A stretch of 64,000 nucleotides of DNA from positions 23,302 to 87,301 of the forward strand of contig CBIFVZ010000008.1 of the NCBI GenBank assembly GCA_966185765.1. The letters are read 5' to 3'. Numbering within the stretch: position 1 is the stretch's first letter; each line of letters opens with the position of its first letter. This document shows positions 16,626 to 24,984 of this stretch, piece by piece. The translations under genes and the position numbers were made by a program. This DNA comes from CBIFVZ01 sp966185765 (lineage in GTDB: Bacteria > Pseudomonadota > Gammaproteobacteria > Enterobacterales > Enterobacteriaceae). The notes under the pieces are model-generated. The model worked only from the letters and a program-made list of their open reading frames with translations. It made no database searches and had not been told where the DNA came from.

Positions 16626-16883
16626 TCAGCGGTTGTCCAGCTGGGCGCGAACATTGTTCAGCCCCGTGGTATTAATGCGGTAAGGCTGTCCGTTGACAGA
16701 TTTGATAAGTTTTTTGGTTTTGAGTTTTTTGAAGACCGCGAGCGTGCAGTCGGTGAGCAGAAGCCCTTCCCGGCTGTAGCATTCAACGGCGGTGACGCGC
16801 CCTGAAGCATCGCGGAAATGAACGATGCGTCCGCCTTTGGCGAGCACGTGTAAGGTACGTTGTTCGTGACGTGATAAATTCAT
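16626..16883 (-). CDS. yjhX: YjhX (TopAI-type) toxin
   Basis: 85 aa, the same length as E. coli YjhX and nearly identical to it as I recall the family: MNLSRHEQRTLHVLAKGG, VTAVECYSREGLL, AVFKKLKTKKLIKSVNGQ and YRINTTGLNNVRAQ. In E. coli YjhX binds and inhibits DNA topoisomerase I and is neutralised by YjhQ. No yjhQ is present here; the next gene is a methyltransferase. The protein is small, basic and cytoplasmic. Confidence 0.92.
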   Translation of the reverse strand: MNLSRHEQRTLHVLAKGGRIVHFRDASGRVTAVECYSREGLLLTDCTLAVFKKLKTKKLIKSVNGQPYRINTTGLNNVRAQLDNR

Positions 16884-16953
16884 ACTGAAACCTGTTAATC
16901 ATCATGTGCAAAACGTGCGAACACTGGCGTGTTCACATTCGATTTCGGCGCAT

Positions 16954-16997
16954 TGATAATCAGTCCGGCCTGAATAAGGTCGGGGGACTGACTATCA
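16954..16997. repeat. Inverted repeat between yjhX and exported-protein gene
   Basis: Arms of 13 bp (TGATAATCAGTCC and GGACTGACTATCA, one mismatch) flank an 18-nt spacer. It could terminate the gene starting at 17547 or act as an operator upstream of yjhX, 70 bp before its start. Confidence 0.45.
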
Positions 16998-17094
16998 GAT
17001 GATTACATTTTCCAGCATCAAACCCTCGGTACGAGTAGAAAGGTAGTTACGGGGCAGATGATAACACACAGATTTATCATGGAAACAGCCGGGC

Positions 17095-17547
17095 TTAAAA
17101 AAATGTGATCTGCTGCGGTAAATGAGGATGCGCTGCGCACTCGTCCGGTTGCCAGGCCGACGGCAACAGACACAACGAGGATTTCAGCCAGCGCATCCAC
17201 GCGCGTGGATCCTCGTCCGGGAGATCAACGGCAAAATGCGTGGCGTTTGAATAGGCAGTACAGGATGTCACTGCGCCAGCAACAATATCGCAATCCCGAT
17301 ATCCTGCTTTGGTGAGCACGGGAAATTTTTTGACGCTTGCCAGGGCTTCGCAATAGATAGCGTTGCCCGCCTGGATATAACAATAGCGATAACCGCCATC
17401 ACGATAAACCGGGATACTGGAAGCAATGGTGATAACGTCACTACAGTGCATCAGCTGACCCTGATAAATATCACAAAACTTGAATGTGGCGAATGCACTG
17501 GTGGGCATAATGAATAGCAATGCCAGGCAGTGACTGAATAATTTCAC
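17095..17547 (-). CDS. Hypothetical exported Cys-rich protein
   Basis: 150 aa, no family recognised. It has a clear Sec signal peptide (MKLFSHCLALLFIMPTSAFA, cleavage after AFA). The mature part repeats a pattern of about 40 residues, with pairs of Cys next to aromatics (FKFCDIYQGQLMHCSD, YRYCYIQAGNAIYCEA, YRDCDIVAGAVTSC). This suggests three disulfide-bonded repeats in the periplasm. It is monocistronic. Confidence 0.65.
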   Translation of the reverse strand: MKLFSHCLALLFIMPTSAFATFKFCDIYQGQLMHCSDVITIASSIPVYRDGGYRYCYIQAGNAIYCEALASVKKFPVLTKAGYRDCDIVAGAVTSCTAYSNATHFAVDLPDEDPRAWMRWLKSSLCLLPSAWQPDECAAHPHLPQQITFF

Positions 17548-17628
17548 GCGCGTGTTATTCCTGGATTATATTGAAGTGCTGTTATAAAAAGGCGATTGCG
17601 GATATTAAAATCATAACAGGTTTATATT

Positions 17629-17943
17629 TCAGTACGCTGACAGCATGTCGGCACAGGCAATAATTTCTTCACCAGTTTTGCCTGCCAGCGCCCTTTTTAG
17701 TTGTTCTTCGATGACGGCAGATTCGTTCTTTACCCCGGCTCGGATAAGGGTTTCTACACTGATTTGACTCAATGTAATCGTGTTAATAGCATCATCAAAA
17801 AGAGGCTGTTTCTCCTGCGCCAGCGAGGCCCAAACTATCTGAATAGAGTGCTCAAGCGCTTTATCACTTGATACATCAATTTTAGGGTCACCGCATGCAA
17901 CCAAAAATAAAAACGGCACAGCGATGCCGAGTATTTTTTTCAT
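17629..17943 (-). CDS. Small lipoprotein (DUF6694-like)
   Basis: 104 aa from the ATG at 17943, chosen because it places a lipoprotein signal at the N-terminus (MKKILGIAVPFLFLVACGD, lipobox LVAC). The mature part begins DPKIDVSSDKALEHSI, then QPLFDDAINTITL and LAGKTGEEIIACAD. This fits the small DUF6694-type lipoproteins as I recall them; the function is unknown. It probably sits on the periplasmic side of the envelope. Confidence 0.7.
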   Translation of the reverse strand: MKKILGIAVPFLFLVACGDPKIDVSSDKALEHSIQIVWASLAQEKQPLFDDAINTITLSQISVETLIRAGVKNESAVIEEQLKRALAGKTGEEIIACADMLSAY

Positions 17944-18262
17944 GCCTGTATCCGAAAAGCATAAATCGGGGGCTATCCTAACAGCCTGCAGCATGATAAC
18001 AACCGCGAAAATGCCCGCGCTGGTTAATCATTAATCTTATTTCGCTCTGATCGATAATTTTAGGAGCCTTCTAATCAACGGACGCGGGGTGAACTTATTT
18101 GTAATGTGCGACAACATGACCCGTAACAGGGGTAATACCATAGATTAGATTTCACTTATCACCATATCCATTTTTTCGCTAAGCAAGCGCGTTATTGTTC
18201 TTTTATTTCCATATGGCGGTTTTGTTATCCTGGACTCCATCGCTTAGGGATGGAAAACAAAG

Positions 18263-19210
18263 ATGAAAAATCAATTACTCAGCATGTTTACTGCCCTCGC
18301 CTTTTCAGCCTCAGTCAGCCTGGCGCAGGCACAGAGCGCACCAGAGACCGTCAATATCGGCTATCAGAAAGCCAATATTTTCGCGCTGCTGAAATACCGG
18401 GGCAGTCTTGAGGCGCGTTTTAAAACCCAGGGGACGCGCGTGCGTTGGATTGAGTTTCCCGCTGGCCCACAGATGCTCGAGGGACTTAATGTAGGCAGCA
18501 TAGATTTAGCCGCCACGGGCGATGCGCCGCCCGCTTTTGCACAGGCGGCACAGGCAGAACTCGTGTACCTCGGCCACTCGCCCGCCAACCCTAAAACGGA
18601 GGCAATTGTGGTGGCAGAAAACTCACCGGTAAAGTCAGTTGCGCAACTTAAAGGTAAGCGCGTGGCGCTCAATAAAGGTTCTGACGTGAACTATCTTCTG
18701 GTCCGGGCGCTGGAACAGGCCGGGCTGAGCTACAAAGACATCACACCGGTTTACCTGCCACCTGCTGATGCGCGAGCGGCCTTTCAGCGCGGTGCAGTGG
18801 ATGCCTGGGTTATCTGGGATCCGTATCTGGCAGAAGTCGAAACCACGCTTAAAGCACGCCAGATCCGTAACGCCGAAGGACTGGTGCCGCACTACACGTT
18901 CTTTCTGTCCAGCCGCCGCTTTGCCGACACTTACCCACAGACCGCAGTCAACATCCTTGATGAACTCACGCGGTTAAGTCAGTGGGCTAACCAGAACCGC
19001 GATGAGGCTGCCGGCGTTTTGTCTGGCTCTACTGGTTTACCGGTCGCTGTCTGGCAGCGTGCGCTGGCGCGTATGCCCTTTGGTGCGCAGCGCATGACGC
19101 CTGAGGTGTTCAGGGAACAGCAGGCACTTGCAGATACGTTTACCCGTATTGGTCTGTTGCCGGTGAAAGTGAATGTCAGCGCGGCCACCTGGTCACAGGA
19201 TAAAAAGTAA
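18263..19210 (+). CDS. SsuA-family aliphatic sulfonate-binding protein (orphan)
   Basis: 315 aa with a Sec signal peptide (cleavage after AQAQS). The mature protein is a type II periplasmic-binding fold of the SsuA/TauA group: VNIGYQKANIFALLK, WIEFPAGPQMLEGL, IDLAATGDAPPAFAQA, LKGKRVALNKGSDVNYLL, DAWVIWDPYLAEVE. It captures sulfonates for an ABC importer. No ssuB or ssuC lies beside it, so it must work with permease and ATPase genes elsewhere or share them. The same motifs recur in the C-terminal domain of the sigma-54 activator at 13099. No sigma-54 promoter is evident upstream. Confidence 0.88.
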   Translation: MKNQLLSMFTALAFSASVSLAQAQSAPETVNIGYQKANIFALLKYRGSLEARFKTQGTRVRWIEFPAGPQMLEGLNVGSIDLAATGDAPPAFAQAAQAELVYLGHSPANPKTEAIVVAENSPVKSVAQLKGKRVALNKGSDVNYLLVRALEQAGLSYKDITPVYLPPADARAAFQRGAVDAWVIWDPYLAEVETTLKARQIRNAEGLVPHYTFFLSSRRFADTYPQTAVNILDELTRLSQWANQNRDEAAGVLSGSTGLPVAVWQRALARMPFGAQRMTPEVFREQQALADTFTRIGLLPVKVNVSAATWSQDKK

Positions 19211-19229
19211 CAGTACGACGGATACACAT

Positions 19230-19250
19230 GCGGGCCGCCTGCAGGCCCGC
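19230..19250. terminator. GC-rich hairpin between convergent genes
   Basis: GCGGGCC and GGCCCGC form a perfect 7-bp stem with a 7-nt loop, 20 bp after the SsuA-like gene and 51 bp before the end of the convergent methyltransferase gene. It is a likely two-way terminator, though without a T-run. Confidence 0.55.
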
Positions 19251-19300
19251 GTTGATTATCCCGTTCGCCGAGTCGAAAACGCCCTGACTGAGCATCCTGC

Positions 19301-20143
19301 TTATTGCGAAGTCTGAGCCAGTAGTGCAAACAGTTTACCTTCAAAGGTTTCGCTAACAGGCCAACTGTCAGCATCCACACTTACAGGTCGATGAAATCCT
19401 GCCTCGTTAAGCAGTTGGCGGTATTCCTCATCACGCCAGGCAGTCATCTGGCTACCAAAGCGCAACACCTCGCCCTGCTCTTCAATCACCCAAAACCGTG
19501 TTGAACTGGTGCGGGCCTCTTCGTCCCAGGCATGTTCAGTTAAAAGCAGATGCGGGCGCGGTAAAAACAGCCCCTGCGGACAGCGCTGCCATTGCGGGGA
19601 TGCCTGCCCCTGGCGTTTGACTTCATCCCATGTATGCACTTCAAGCAGCAGCTGGCCTCCGGGCGCAAGCCACTGACGACAGCGCGTAAGCAGGTTTTTT
19701 ACCTCTGTAGCGCTGAATACGTTCAACTCACCAAAGGTCATCATGATGAAATCAAACTGACGCTCGGGCATATAGCTGCGTACATCCTGTTGCTGGTAGT
19801 GAATGTCGAGTCCACAGGCTAATGCCTGTTCGCGTGCATAATTGATGGCGGCGGGCGAAAAATCGATTCCCGTGCAGTGAAAACCGCGCTGTGCCAGGCG
19901 TTGGGTGTACAGACCTGGCCCACAGCCAAGGTCGAGCACGCTCGCGGCAGGTGCCAGTTGCCGCACAATCCATTCAATCTGGCGTTCAATCACCGGCAAC
20001 CGACGGCTGGCCCAGTCATGCTCCTGAGATAAGTGGTTTTCCAGCATGCGCTGGCTGAATGCGGGTTCATCCCACGGAATTTTTCTTTCACTCTGCGCAA
20101 GTCTGGTAGCACTGCGGTTAAAAATAAGCGTACTGATATCCAT
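19301..20143 (-). CDS. Class I SAM-dependent methyltransferase
   Basis: 280 aa. Motif I is SVLDLGCGPGLYTQRLAQRG near residue 69, with GIDFSPAAINYAR and FDFIMMTFGELNVFS following. The C-terminal half (LLLTEHAWDEE, FWVIEEQGEVLRFG) is typical of the YcgJ/UbiE-like methyltransferases that act on small molecules. The substrate is unknown. It is monocistronic, divergent from the carbonic anhydrase gene and convergent with the SsuA-like gene. Confidence 0.8.
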   Translation of the reverse strand: MDISTLIFNRSATRLAQSERKIPWDEPAFSQRMLENHLSQEHDWASRRLPVIERQIEWIVRQLAPAASVLDLGCGPGLYTQRLAQRGFHCTGIDFSPAAINYAREQALACGLDIHYQQQDVRSYMPERQFDFIMMTFGELNVFSATEVKNLLTRCRQWLAPGGQLLLEVHTWDEVKRQGQASPQWQRCPQGLFLPRPHLLLTEHAWDEEARTSSTRFWVIEEQGEVLRFGSQMTAWRDEEYRQLLNEAGFHRPVSVDADSWPVSETFEGKLFALLAQTSQ

Positions 20144-20457
20144 AACGGGATTCCCTGTTATTGGCCCTTTTTATGATGCCCGGACATCATCTTGTGATGA
20201 TAAAAGGTACGCGAATGTGCGCGCTGGCCGTGGCAATGTGTGTCATGAAACCGCAGGGTAGCGTCATGACATGTAAGTCAGACATTTCTAAAAATCTCTC
20301 ATCATAGTAACAGAACCGCGTGCTATCGCCTTCCTTACTGAATCAAGCGGTTACGACAAATCTTTACCCATGTTCTTCAGGTGGTTTTTGCTGTTCTGAT
20401 TTCATAGAGTCCGCGCTCAAATTCGATGAGTAAGCTATTGAAATGATGAGAGGCCAA
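20144..20457. promoter_or_regulatory. Divergent promoter region with inverted repeat
   Basis: 314 bp between divergent genes. TGTCATGA (20241-20248) and TCATGACA (20264-20271) form a perfect 8-bp inverted repeat with a 15-nt spacer, plausible as an operator. No gene is evident. Confidence 0.4.
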
Positions 20458-21186
20458 ATGAATCTGTCACTGTCCCGCCGCAACGTCCTGAAGAAAACTT
20501 TTGCCCTGTCAGCACTCAGTGTGACGGGTGTCGCGGGACTTGCTGTCCCTTCTGTCTCGTTTGCCGCATCCTTGACCAAAGAAGAACGCGACAGGATGAC
20601 GCCGGATGCCGTGATTGAGCATTTCAGACAAGGAAACCTGCGCTTTCGCGAAAACCGCCCGCTCCAGCACGATTACCTGGCGCAAAAACGCAGCAGTGCC
20701 AGCGGCCAGTTCCCGGCAGCGGTGATCCTGAGCTGTATCGACTCGCGTGCACCGGCCGAAATTGTGCTGGATACCGGGATTGGTGAAACCTTCAACTCAC
20801 GCGTGGCGGGGAATATCAGCAACAGTGACATCATTGGCAGTATGGAGTTTGCCTGCGCAGTGGCGGGCGCCAAACTGGTGTTGGTAATGGGTCACACAGC
20901 CTGTGGCGCGGTGAAAGGCGCCATTGATAATGCCGAACTGGGTAACCTGACCGGTCTGCTTGAGAAGATTAAACCCGCCATTGATAAGACCGATTACGCG
21001 GGCGAGCGCACTGCCAGCAACTACGGTTTTGTAGATGCCGTGGCGCGTAAAAATGTCGAGCTGACGGTAGAGAATATTCGTCACAACAGCCCGGTGCTGA
21101 AGGCGCTGGAGCAGGAAAAGAAAATTAAAATTGTTGGCAGTATGTATCACCTCGTAGGCGGCAACGTAGAGTTTTTTGAAGTCTGA
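20458..21186 (+). CDS. Tat-exported beta-carbonic anhydrase
   Basis: 242 aa from the ATG at 20458, which has GAGAGG upstream. The N-terminus carries a twin-arginine signal (SRRNVLKKTF, then a hydrophobic stretch ending SVSFAA), so a folded metalloenzyme is sent to the periplasm. Zinc ligands of beta-class enzymes are present: CIDSR (Cys and Asp) and HTACG (His and Cys), with the family's GSMEFA between them. It hydrates CO2. A second, cytoplasmic beta enzyme is at 62294, paired with a bicarbonate-type transporter. Confidence 0.9.
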   Translation: MNLSLSRRNVLKKTFALSALSVTGVAGLAVPSVSFAASLTKEERDRMTPDAVIEHFRQGNLRFRENRPLQHDYLAQKRSSASGQFPAAVILSCIDSRAPAEIVLDTGIGETFNSRVAGNISNSDIIGSMEFACAVAGAKLVLVMGHTACGAVKGAIDNAELGNLTGLLEKIKPAIDKTDYAGERTASNYGFVDAVARKNVELTVENIRHNSPVLKALEQEKKIKIVGSMYHLVGGNVEFFEV

Positions 21187-21194
21187 TGCCCTTC

Positions 21195-21213
21195 GGGCCG
21201 CCTTTAGCGGCCC
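21195..21213 (+). terminator. Terminator of carbonic anhydrase gene
   Basis: GGGCCGC-CTTTA-GCGGCCC is a perfect 7-bp stem starting nine bases past the stop. The downstream sequence is only weakly T-rich. Confidence 0.6.
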
Positions 21214-21220
21214 CTTCTCG

Positions 21221-21409
21221 CTACCTTTGGCTAAGGTCAACGGTCTGTTCAGATGAGTTCAGCGCTGTACCTGGCCGTAATTGTGCCTGCGGCCTGGGCG
21301 CGTAATCGTGGTTAGCCGCCTGCTTCCCGTCGGGCAACGTGTGGCCTGCATTATCTCCGCGACGTCCTTCCCCCGTTGCGTGGTGTATCTGGCGCACAAA
21401 CGGCACCAT
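21221..21409 (-). CDS. Possible small protein at end of export operon
   Basis: A 62-codon frame whose ATG directly abuts the stop of the outer-membrane barrel gene (TAAATG), a spacing typical of coupled genes. The product is polar and basic, with no signal peptide, membrane segment or family I recognise. It overlaps no other gene. It may equally be a chance frame in the 3' untranslated region. Confidence 0.25.
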   Translation of the reverse strand: MVPFVRQIHHATGEGRRGDNAGHTLPDGKQAANHDYAPRPQAQLRPGTALNSSEQTVDLSQR

Positions 21410-22708
21410 TTAAAACTTCAGCTCAGCTTCAAAACCCACCGAATAGGCCGGAGAACTGCGCGGTGCGTCGTCTGAAGAGGACGCACGAAAACGTCGCGCA
21501 GGGAGGAATGCACCCGCAATCAGTTCGGTACGCAGATTTTTGGTGATATCCACCCCCCAAACCAGGTCCACACCATCGCCTAGCCTGTGGGTTGAGCGTT
21601 GGTCATAGCGCGATTTAAGTTCCGGATCGTGTGTTTTTAGCTCACCCATTCTCGTCTGGCGATAGTGGTGATACACCAGTTCAATATCGGCGTCAGGGGT
21701 AATATCCATCCCGATAGCGGCGGTAAACACCTGCAGGTTCGCAAGCTCCGGTGCCAGCGTGTTGCCATAAATGTTAAATTTGGTACCGCCCGCAAAGCTC
21801 GCCTCGTTCGACTGCAGACCGGTCTGGCGATAGTGCTTGCTGGATAATGCATAGCCCAGCGTCAGCCGTGGGCGTAGTGGGCTGTCAAAGACCCAGGTTG
21901 CGCCTGCGTCAATAACGTAACCCTGGTGACGCGTGCCGGTACTGTCACCGGACATCATTCCCAGTTCGGCCCAGTGTCGCAGGCCTTTCTCAGGCGTGCT
22001 ATGCGAGCGCAAGCCGTAATGCACCTGTCGGTAACCCTCATCGCGGGTATTTTTACTGGACACCAGATAACCACCTACCTGCCAGTTTTTGTCCATTTTA
22101 AATCGCAACAGCGTTGCCAGCGTCGATTTCTTGCTGTTGTTACGTGAGTTGCGATCGAGAAGATCTTTTTGCATATAATTGACGCGCCCGCCCATCACAT
22201 CAGCCTGCCAACGCCCTTGCTTCCAGCGGGCAAGCAGGCCATCCATGTTTTCATCAAACAGCCACTCACGCACATCGCGATAAAGCCAGCGCCCCATACG
22301 CAGGTCGGTATTAAGCGCGTCGGCATCAACGCCGAGGTAGGCCTGGGTTAAATCCAGCTTTGTTTTATTCACCGACGGTTCGCCAGATTTACGCGTGGTT
22401 TTATCCGTAAGCTCCAACTCCACCGCACCGTAAACCGGCCGTTTTTTCGCCACATCAACGCGAAAACGCGCCAGCGGTTCAAGCTCCAGCTCGTTTTCTC
22501 GCTTTTCACCTTTGCGCAGCGATTTATTACGCAGTGACCAGGCCTCCATTTTTAGCGTGGTGTGAAATTGTAACAGCGACTCCTCAGCCTGAGCGTCTGA
22601 CTTTGGGGCGGTGTCGCTCGCATTGGCTATTATTGGCACCAGCAAAAGGCTCAGACCAAACGGCCAGATACGCGCGGGGTAACGCGCTACAGTACAACTT
22701 CCTGTCAT
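21410..22708 (-). CDS. AlgE-like outer-membrane beta-barrel (alginate export family)
   Basis: 432 aa with an N-terminal signal peptide (PFGLSLLLVPIIANAS). The mature protein is built of alternating strands with charged and aromatic residues and ends in F, as outer-membrane barrels do (VGFEAELKF). Segments such as LTQAYLGVDADALNTDLRMG and ENMDGLLARWKQGRWQADVM fit the alginate_exp family (AlgE-type secretion porins). It overlaps the preceding kinase-like gene by ATGA. Last large gene of the operon, it is the likely exit pore for the product of the three glycosyltransferases and the ABC exporter. Confidence 0.8.
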   Translation of the reverse strand: MTGSCTVARYPARIWPFGLSLLLVPIIANASDTAPKSDAQAEESLLQFHTTLKMEAWSLRNKSLRKGEKRENELELEPLARFRVDVAKKRPVYGAVELELTDKTTRKSGEPSVNKTKLDLTQAYLGVDADALNTDLRMGRWLYRDVREWLFDENMDGLLARWKQGRWQADVMGGRVNYMQKDLLDRNSRNNSKKSTLATLLRFKMDKNWQVGGYLVSSKNTRDEGYRQVHYGLRSHSTPEKGLRHWAELGMMSGDSTGTRHQGYVIDAGATWVFDSPLRPRLTLGYALSSKHYRQTGLQSNEASFAGGTKFNIYGNTLAPELANLQVFTAAIGMDITPDADIELVYHHYRQTRMGELKTHDPELKSRYDQRSTHRLGDGVDLVWGVDITKNLRTELIAGAFLPARRFRASSSDDAPRSSPAYSVGFEAELKF

Positions 22709-24984
22709 GAAAAGGACTCCATTAACTTTTCACAGCTATCAAGCAGCGGTGCAGTGGTGTGTGTGCGTGCGCTAAAACGTGTGCTCAGAAAAATATGTCT
22801 TGCCAGCGACAACGCGCGAAACATTTGCACGTCAGCGGCATTAACGTCTTCGCAGACCGAAAGCCAGGCCTCACAAAAGGCACTTTCGTGCAGCGCAAAT
22901 GCCCGTAGTTCACCGTGCTGACGTAGCGCCAGTTCACTGACGTGCGCCAGGTAGTTACCGGCATCCAGCGCCGCCGGGCCAATACAGCACAAATCAAAAT
23001 CCAGTAATGTCAAATGGCGTGGGTTATCGGTATTTACCAGCACCTGATCGGGATAAAAATCCCGGTGTAGTACACGCTGCGGCGTACCGCTAAGTCGTGC
23101 AGCCAGGGCGTTGCAGGCGTTCAGCAGCGCCGTAAGGCGGCCTTGCCAGGCGGGATAACGTACTGCAACCTGGTGAAAGCCCTGCTCCAGTACCCGCAGT
23201 TCATCATTCAGCGTCCAGCGCCGAGCACCCACGGCGTGGCGTAATCCGGCACTGTGTTGCAAGGTAGCCAGCGCCAGGCCCGCATCTGTGCCTGATGTCA
23301 TCAGTGCATCGCTTGTGATGTTTGCCTGTAAACAGGCGGTCATCGTCACACCGGCAACCTGCCGCTGGAGCCACAATTTCTGTGGTGCAAGCATGGCCAG
23401 TGGTTCAGGTACGCTAACCGGCTGTCCGGTGCCAAACCCGTCCTGCCACAGCGCCTGCTGGCAGGCAAACGCATGACGGTCGAGTCCCTTTTCACGGTAT
23501 TTACCGAGCACCGTCCACAGTACGCCCGCCCCGTTATCCAGACGACAGGCGATGAGCGCGCGCCGCCCAGGCTTATGGCGAAGTAAACTGGCTTCAAGGA
23601 GCGTTGCGTCGGGGGCAAGGCCCAGTGCGAGTTTAAGGGGGGCCTCCAGAGAAGACGCTGCGGTGAGTTGCGCCAGTCGGTTTTGCCAGCCAGCGGCGTT
23701 TTGCGACGCTGCTTCGCAAAGCTGTTCAACGCGTGTCAGCAGCCGTTCTGTCCGCTGCGGCCAGTCGGTCGCGCGCTGGCGGAAGGGTTCAGTGGCAAGG
23801 CACAGCAGCGCCTGCACGATGTACCATTCCAGCCCGTCGAGGGATATCGTGCGTACGTCGCAGTAACCGGCCAGCAAAGCTTCACGGGCGCAGTCAGCCT
23901 GCTCGCGGCTCAACAGTCCCTCTATCACGTCCATTTCCAGACGGGCGATAAACGTACCAGGATCGTTAAACGGATGGCCGCTGGCGCTGCGATCCCAGTC
24001 GATGATGCGCAGGCTTGCGTCTGGCGCCACCACGACCTGGTCTGCCGAAAAATCGCCGTGAAGCACCGTTGAGGGGGCGCTAAAGCGCCCGATGTGTTGC
24101 TCAAGCAGCGCGGCACAGCGCTCAAAGCGCATCTGCATCTGCGGATAAATCACCGCGAGACTTTGTTGCTCGCGCCATACCGGGCGCAGTATCGCTTCCC
24201 TATCGCGTTGCAGTGCGGGTGTGAAAGCAGCGCCATGCACTGCCGCCAGCGCTTTCCCCGCTTTGCGGGTCAGCTCAGGCATGTCGGTGGTGTTGAGCAA
24301 CCGGTCAAGACTCTGCCCGGGCGTCCAACGCGTGGCGGTCATGCGCAGGTGCCCATCAAGTCCCAGTAGCTCAAGCTGACCCAGAGCTGCGCCTGTGGCG
24401 CAACCTTGCAATACAGTGCCGTACTCTTTTGCGCTGGCACAACGCACGACCGCAAGCGGTGTGGCGTCGCGATAAATCCCCACCACACAGCGTCGTCCGG
24501 GTTTGTAACGTAAAAAACGCCAGTTGATATCGCCACTGTCCGCCTCACCCGGCAGCCAGCGCTGCAACAGTGCGGCACGCTGTTGTTCATCCCAGAAAAG
24601 TGATAGATAGCGAATATCCCGATCCTGGCTTGGGTGTTGCAGCATGATGGCCTTGTCTGCGATAGCCAGCGGCGCATGAGGATGACCCGTGCTCACCATC
24701 GCCTGACGTTTAGGATGTGACCAGGATTGCGTAAAGCGAGCCTGACTCATGGCTTTGGCAAACCAGCGCTGAGGCTCGCCGTCCTCCACGTCTATTTCCA
24801 GCGCCAGCACGCAACTGGTTCCCGGCTTGTAGCGCAAATAGCGGGTGCGTAGTGTGCGGGCGTGGGTAAACGGCGTAAGCTGGCGCAGCGTGGCTAATAG
24901 CTGAGTCTCATCCAGCAGCAATGCCAGCCCCGGCAGTTGCGAGTCAGCGGCAATGAGCGCCTGCTCAAGCTGATGGGCGGTCAT
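22705..24984 (-). CDS. Tandem aminoglycoside-phosphotransferase-like (APH) kinase protein
   Basis: 759 aa from the ATG at 24984, whose ATGA overlap with the ABC-exporter stop decides the start over the ATG at 25011. The protein has two APH/choline-kinase-like domains. The first has VLHGDFSADQ near residue 308 with IIDWDRSASGHPFNDPG. The second has VLHRDFYPDQ near 640 with LLDFDLCCIGPAALDAG. Both keep the catalytic HxDFxxxQ and metal-binding (D) motifs. The repeats RYLRYKPGTSC, FLRYKPGRRC and LLRHKPGRRAL suggest further internal duplication. Its place in a glycosyltransferase/exporter operon suggests it phosphorylates a sugar or lipid-linked intermediate, not a drug. Substrate unknown. Confidence 0.78.
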   Translation of the reverse strand: MTAHQLEQALIAADSQLPGLALLLDETQLLATLRQLTPFTHARTLRTRYLRYKPGTSCVLALEIDVEDGEPQRWFAKAMSQARFTQSWSHPKRQAMVSTGHPHAPLAIADKAIMLQHPSQDRDIRYLSLFWDEQQRAALLQRWLPGEADSGDINWRFLRYKPGRRCVVGIYRDATPLAVVRCASAKEYGTVLQGCATGAALGQLELLGLDGHLRMTATRWTPGQSLDRLLNTTDMPELTRKAGKALAAVHGAAFTPALQRDREAILRPVWREQQSLAVIYPQMQMRFERCAALLEQHIGRFSAPSTVLHGDFSADQVVVAPDASLRIIDWDRSASGHPFNDPGTFIARLEMDVIEGLLSREQADCAREALLAGYCDVRTISLDGLEWYIVQALLCLATEPFRQRATDWPQRTERLLTRVEQLCEAASQNAAGWQNRLAQLTAASSLEAPLKLALGLAPDATLLEASLLRHKPGRRALIACRLDNGAGVLWTVLGKYREKGLDRHAFACQQALWQDGFGTGQPVSVPEPLAMLAPQKLWLQRQVAGVTMTACLQANITSDALMTSGTDAGLALATLQHSAGLRHAVGARRWTLNDELRVLEQGFHQVAVRYPAWQGRLTALLNACNALAARLSGTPQRVLHRDFYPDQVLVNTDNPRHLTLLDFDLCCIGPAALDAGNYLAHVSELALRQHGELRAFALHESAFCEAWLSVCEDVNAADVQMFRALSLARHIFLSTRFSARTHTTAPLLDSCEKLMESFS

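Noticed and set aside
18000..18262. Possible sigma-54 promoter or enhancer upstream of the orphan SsuA gene
   Set aside because: TGGCGG is present but the -12 GC is missing, and no TGnnGCA-N2-TGCnnCA palindrome is found.
22705..24984. Aminoglycoside-resistance gene
   Set aside because: The fold is APH-like, but the tandem layout and operon position fit glycan or lipid metabolism, not drug resistance.
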